NCBI GenBank assembly: GCA_003222935.1
Contig: QHXL01000196.1
Span: 370 to 7,844, forward strand
Reading direction: 5' to 3'
DNA: 7,475 bases
Source of the DNA: Acidobacteriota bacterium
GTDB taxonomy: Bacteria > Acidobacteriota > Blastocatellia > Pyrinomonadales > Pyrinomonadaceae
In this document: in pieces, positions 6,330 to 7,475 of the stretch
How the letters are laid out: each line of letters begins with the position of its first letter
Position numbering within the stretch: the first letter of the stretch is position 1
Notes under the pieces: model-generated
Database searches by the model: none
Told to the model about the DNA's origin: nothing
The model's input: only the letters and a program-made list of their open reading frames with translations
Program-made: the position numbers and the translations under genes

Positions 6330-7475
6330 GACTGCGGTGGGATCTTCGGTGACTGTGTAGGCGACAGTACGTGAAATATAACGGCACTGGTAGCGAATCC
6401 GCTGTTCCGAATTGTGTGCTAATCGCGCCTAATGTCGAGCGCTGCAAAAACCACGTTCCGGATGAGGGGCGAAAAACTGCCAGGTCTGCGCGTCCATCGC
6501 CGTCGAAATCTGCGGCAACCATTTTATCTTCAAAAACACCGTATGGAGTCGCGATAATATTTCCATCGGTGCTACGAAGAATGAACCATTGTCCTTGTCC
6601 GGAGATGGGCTGGAAGACTGAAATATCCGTCTTGCCATCACCGTCATAATCCGCAGGCGCCGGAATCCCTTGGGGCTGGCCGAACGTCATCCCCGTGATT
6701 AAATCGTCTGAACTCCGAAGAATGGCCCAATTGCCGTTTGATGGATTATATAGGGCAAGGTCGGATTTGGAGTCGCCGTCAAAATCGCCGATCAACGGAA
6801 TGTCGGTGGCGATGCCGAAAGTAACGGTGACTGTTTGGCCATTTGAGCTGTTGACTCTTATCCATTGCCCGGTTGATGGACGGAAAACTGCCAGGTCTGC
6901 CCTACCGTCTCCGTCGTAGTCAGCTGGCACCGGTAAGTCGCCCGCTGCTCCCATCACAACTGAACTAAATCCGCCTGAGCTGTTCAACAGAAACCAAGTT
7001 CCCGTTGAGGGCCTGAAGATTGCGATGTCAGTCTTACCATCACCGTCATAGTCGGCAGGCGCCATTGCGTCTCCGGAAGCACCGAACTGTATCGCTGATA
7101 TCGAGTTGTCAGAACTCTTGGTAGTCCACCACTGACCATTCGACTCGTTGAAGAAGGAGAGATCAGCCTTTCCGTCTCCATCAAAATCGGGAAAGACTGC
7201 CGGGGTTTTGAACACATAAACCGCACCCTGGCCATTGGGTTGGGTCAATTGTTTTTCCGCCGCACCAATAACTAATCTTCCCTGATTCAATGCGACGCTG
7301 ACCCCAAACCGATCACCATTGAACGGATCATTCGGCACAATCTTTTGTTTTTGTGTCCACGTGGTCCCACTACGCGTAAAGACGTAGCCGGAACCCGCAT
7401 CACCACCCCCAGCAGTATCGTCTTCGCGCGCGCCAACAGCGACTACGTTGTTGCTAATTGCAACCGAGTAGCCAA
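6304..7475 (-). CDS. FG-GAP/VCBS repeat protein (5' part of frameshifted gene, open at right edge)
   Basis: The frame is open from the right edge. The 45 codons before the first GTG (7338) are clearly coding: GYSVAISNNVVAVGAREDDT, then GSGYVFTRSGTTWTQKQKIV. This is an FG-GAP (integrin-type propeller) repeat that continues as DRFGVSVALNQGRLVIGAA. Six VCBS-type repeats of about 45 residues then follow, each with a calcium-binding D-x-D-G-D-x-x-x-D loop (DFDGDGKAD, DYDGDGKTD, DYDGDGRAD, DFDGDSKSD, DYDGDGKTD, DFDGDGRAD) and a W(F/I)L..S strand. The last repeat ends FGTADSLPVP. After that come about 25 basic, unrelated residues to a TGA at 6306-6304, which marks a frame change. The Calx-beta sequence resumes in the other frame. 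Family knowledge: secreted or cell-surface calcium-binding propellers, often involved in adhesion. The signal peptide lies outside the window. Confidence 0.87.
   Translation of the reverse strand, partial: GYSVAISNNVVAVGAREDDTAGGGDAGSGYVFTRSGTTWTQKQKIVPNDPFNGDRFGVSVALNQGRLVIGAAEKQLTQPNGQGAVYVFKTPAVFPDFDGDGKADLSFFNESNGQWWTTKSSDNSISAIQFGASGDAMAPADYDGDGKTDIAIFRPSTGTWFLLNSSGGFSSVVMGAAGDLPVPADYDGDGRADLAVFRPSTGQWIRVNSSNGQTVTVTFGIATDIPLIGDFDGDSKSDLALYNPSNGNWAILRSSDDLITGMTFGQPQGIPAPADYDGDGKTDISVFQPISGQGQWFILRSTDGNIIATPYGVFEDKMVAADFDGDGRADLAVFRPSSGTWFLQRSTLGAISTQFGTADSLPVPLYFTYCRLHSHRRSHRSRDYSSSHR
6360..6384 (-). other. Frameshift site joining VCBS and Calx-beta frames
   Basis: The VCBS frame is family-like up to SLPVP (codon CCG at 6384-6382). 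The Calx-beta frame is family-like from AYTVTEDP (GCC at 6362-6360). The frame therefore changes within about 22 bases, equivalent to one extra base or two missing bases. No long homopolymer is present. The local sequence is TTATATTTCACGTACTGTC. Confidence 0.7.
6385..7194 (-). repeat. Degenerate tandem repeats encoding six VCBS units
   Basis: Six coding repeats with a period of about 132-138 bp encode the calcium-loop propeller units. At DNA level the Asp-rich loop is the best conserved part: ACCATCACCGTCATAGTCGG near 7036 against GCCATCACCGTCATAATCCG near 6633. The conservation suggests duplication within the gene. Confidence 0.75.

Noticed and set aside
6304..6382. Programmed ribosomal frameshift joining the VCBS and Calx-beta frames
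   Set aside because: No slippery heptamer, stimulatory stop or hairpin was recognised at the junction. A mutation or sequencing error is simpler.

Overview
The window looks like chromosomal DNA of a soil- or sediment-type bacterium, most likely from the Acidobacteriota (Blastocatellia/Pyrinomonadaceae-like). This is inferred from the protein families, not from a marker gene: a VCBS/Calx-beta/DUF4214 surface protein, a secreted DUF6683-like protein with an OB-fold tail, a PQQ-type beta-propeller, and dispersed palindromic repeats common in such genomes. No rRNA, tRNA, CRISPR array, transposase or phage gene was found.

Layout, left to right. Positions 1-257 (minus) hold the start of a universal stress protein (UspA) gene that runs off the left edge. 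Positions 258-496 are an intergenic stretch rich in short direct and inverted repeats. Positions 497-1684 (minus) encode a PQQ-like beta-propeller protein whose signal-peptide start, at 1766, is out of frame with the body, so the gene appears broken near its 5' end. Positions 1767-2084 contain a cluster of palindromic repeats. Positions 2085-2738 (minus) encode an exported, cysteine-rich metal-binding domain fused to a DUF442/BLH-type phosphatase. A divergent intergenic region follows, and then 3000-3875 (plus), a secreted protein of unknown function. Convergent to it is 3935-5056 (minus), a secreted DUF6683-like protein with a C-terminal OB-fold. The gap 5057-5282 has a 20-bp operator-like palindrome and a 38-bp-arm inverted repeat. 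Positions 5283-7475 (minus) are a large secreted protein gene (FG-GAP, six VCBS repeats, Calx-beta, DUF4214), open at the right edge and split by a frameshift near 6360-6384.

Nearly all complete genes encode predicted exported proteins, but they are not tightly packed: gaps of about 60-320 bp, several holding repeats, separate them. No operon or shared pathway can be argued with confidence. Two frameshift-like lesions in 7.5 kb suggest either real gene decay or residual indel errors in a draft or metagenomic assembly. I do not see a convincing new multi-gene system. The best leads are the phosphatase/metal-binding fusion, the two palindromic repeat regions, and the secreted orphan at 3000-3875.
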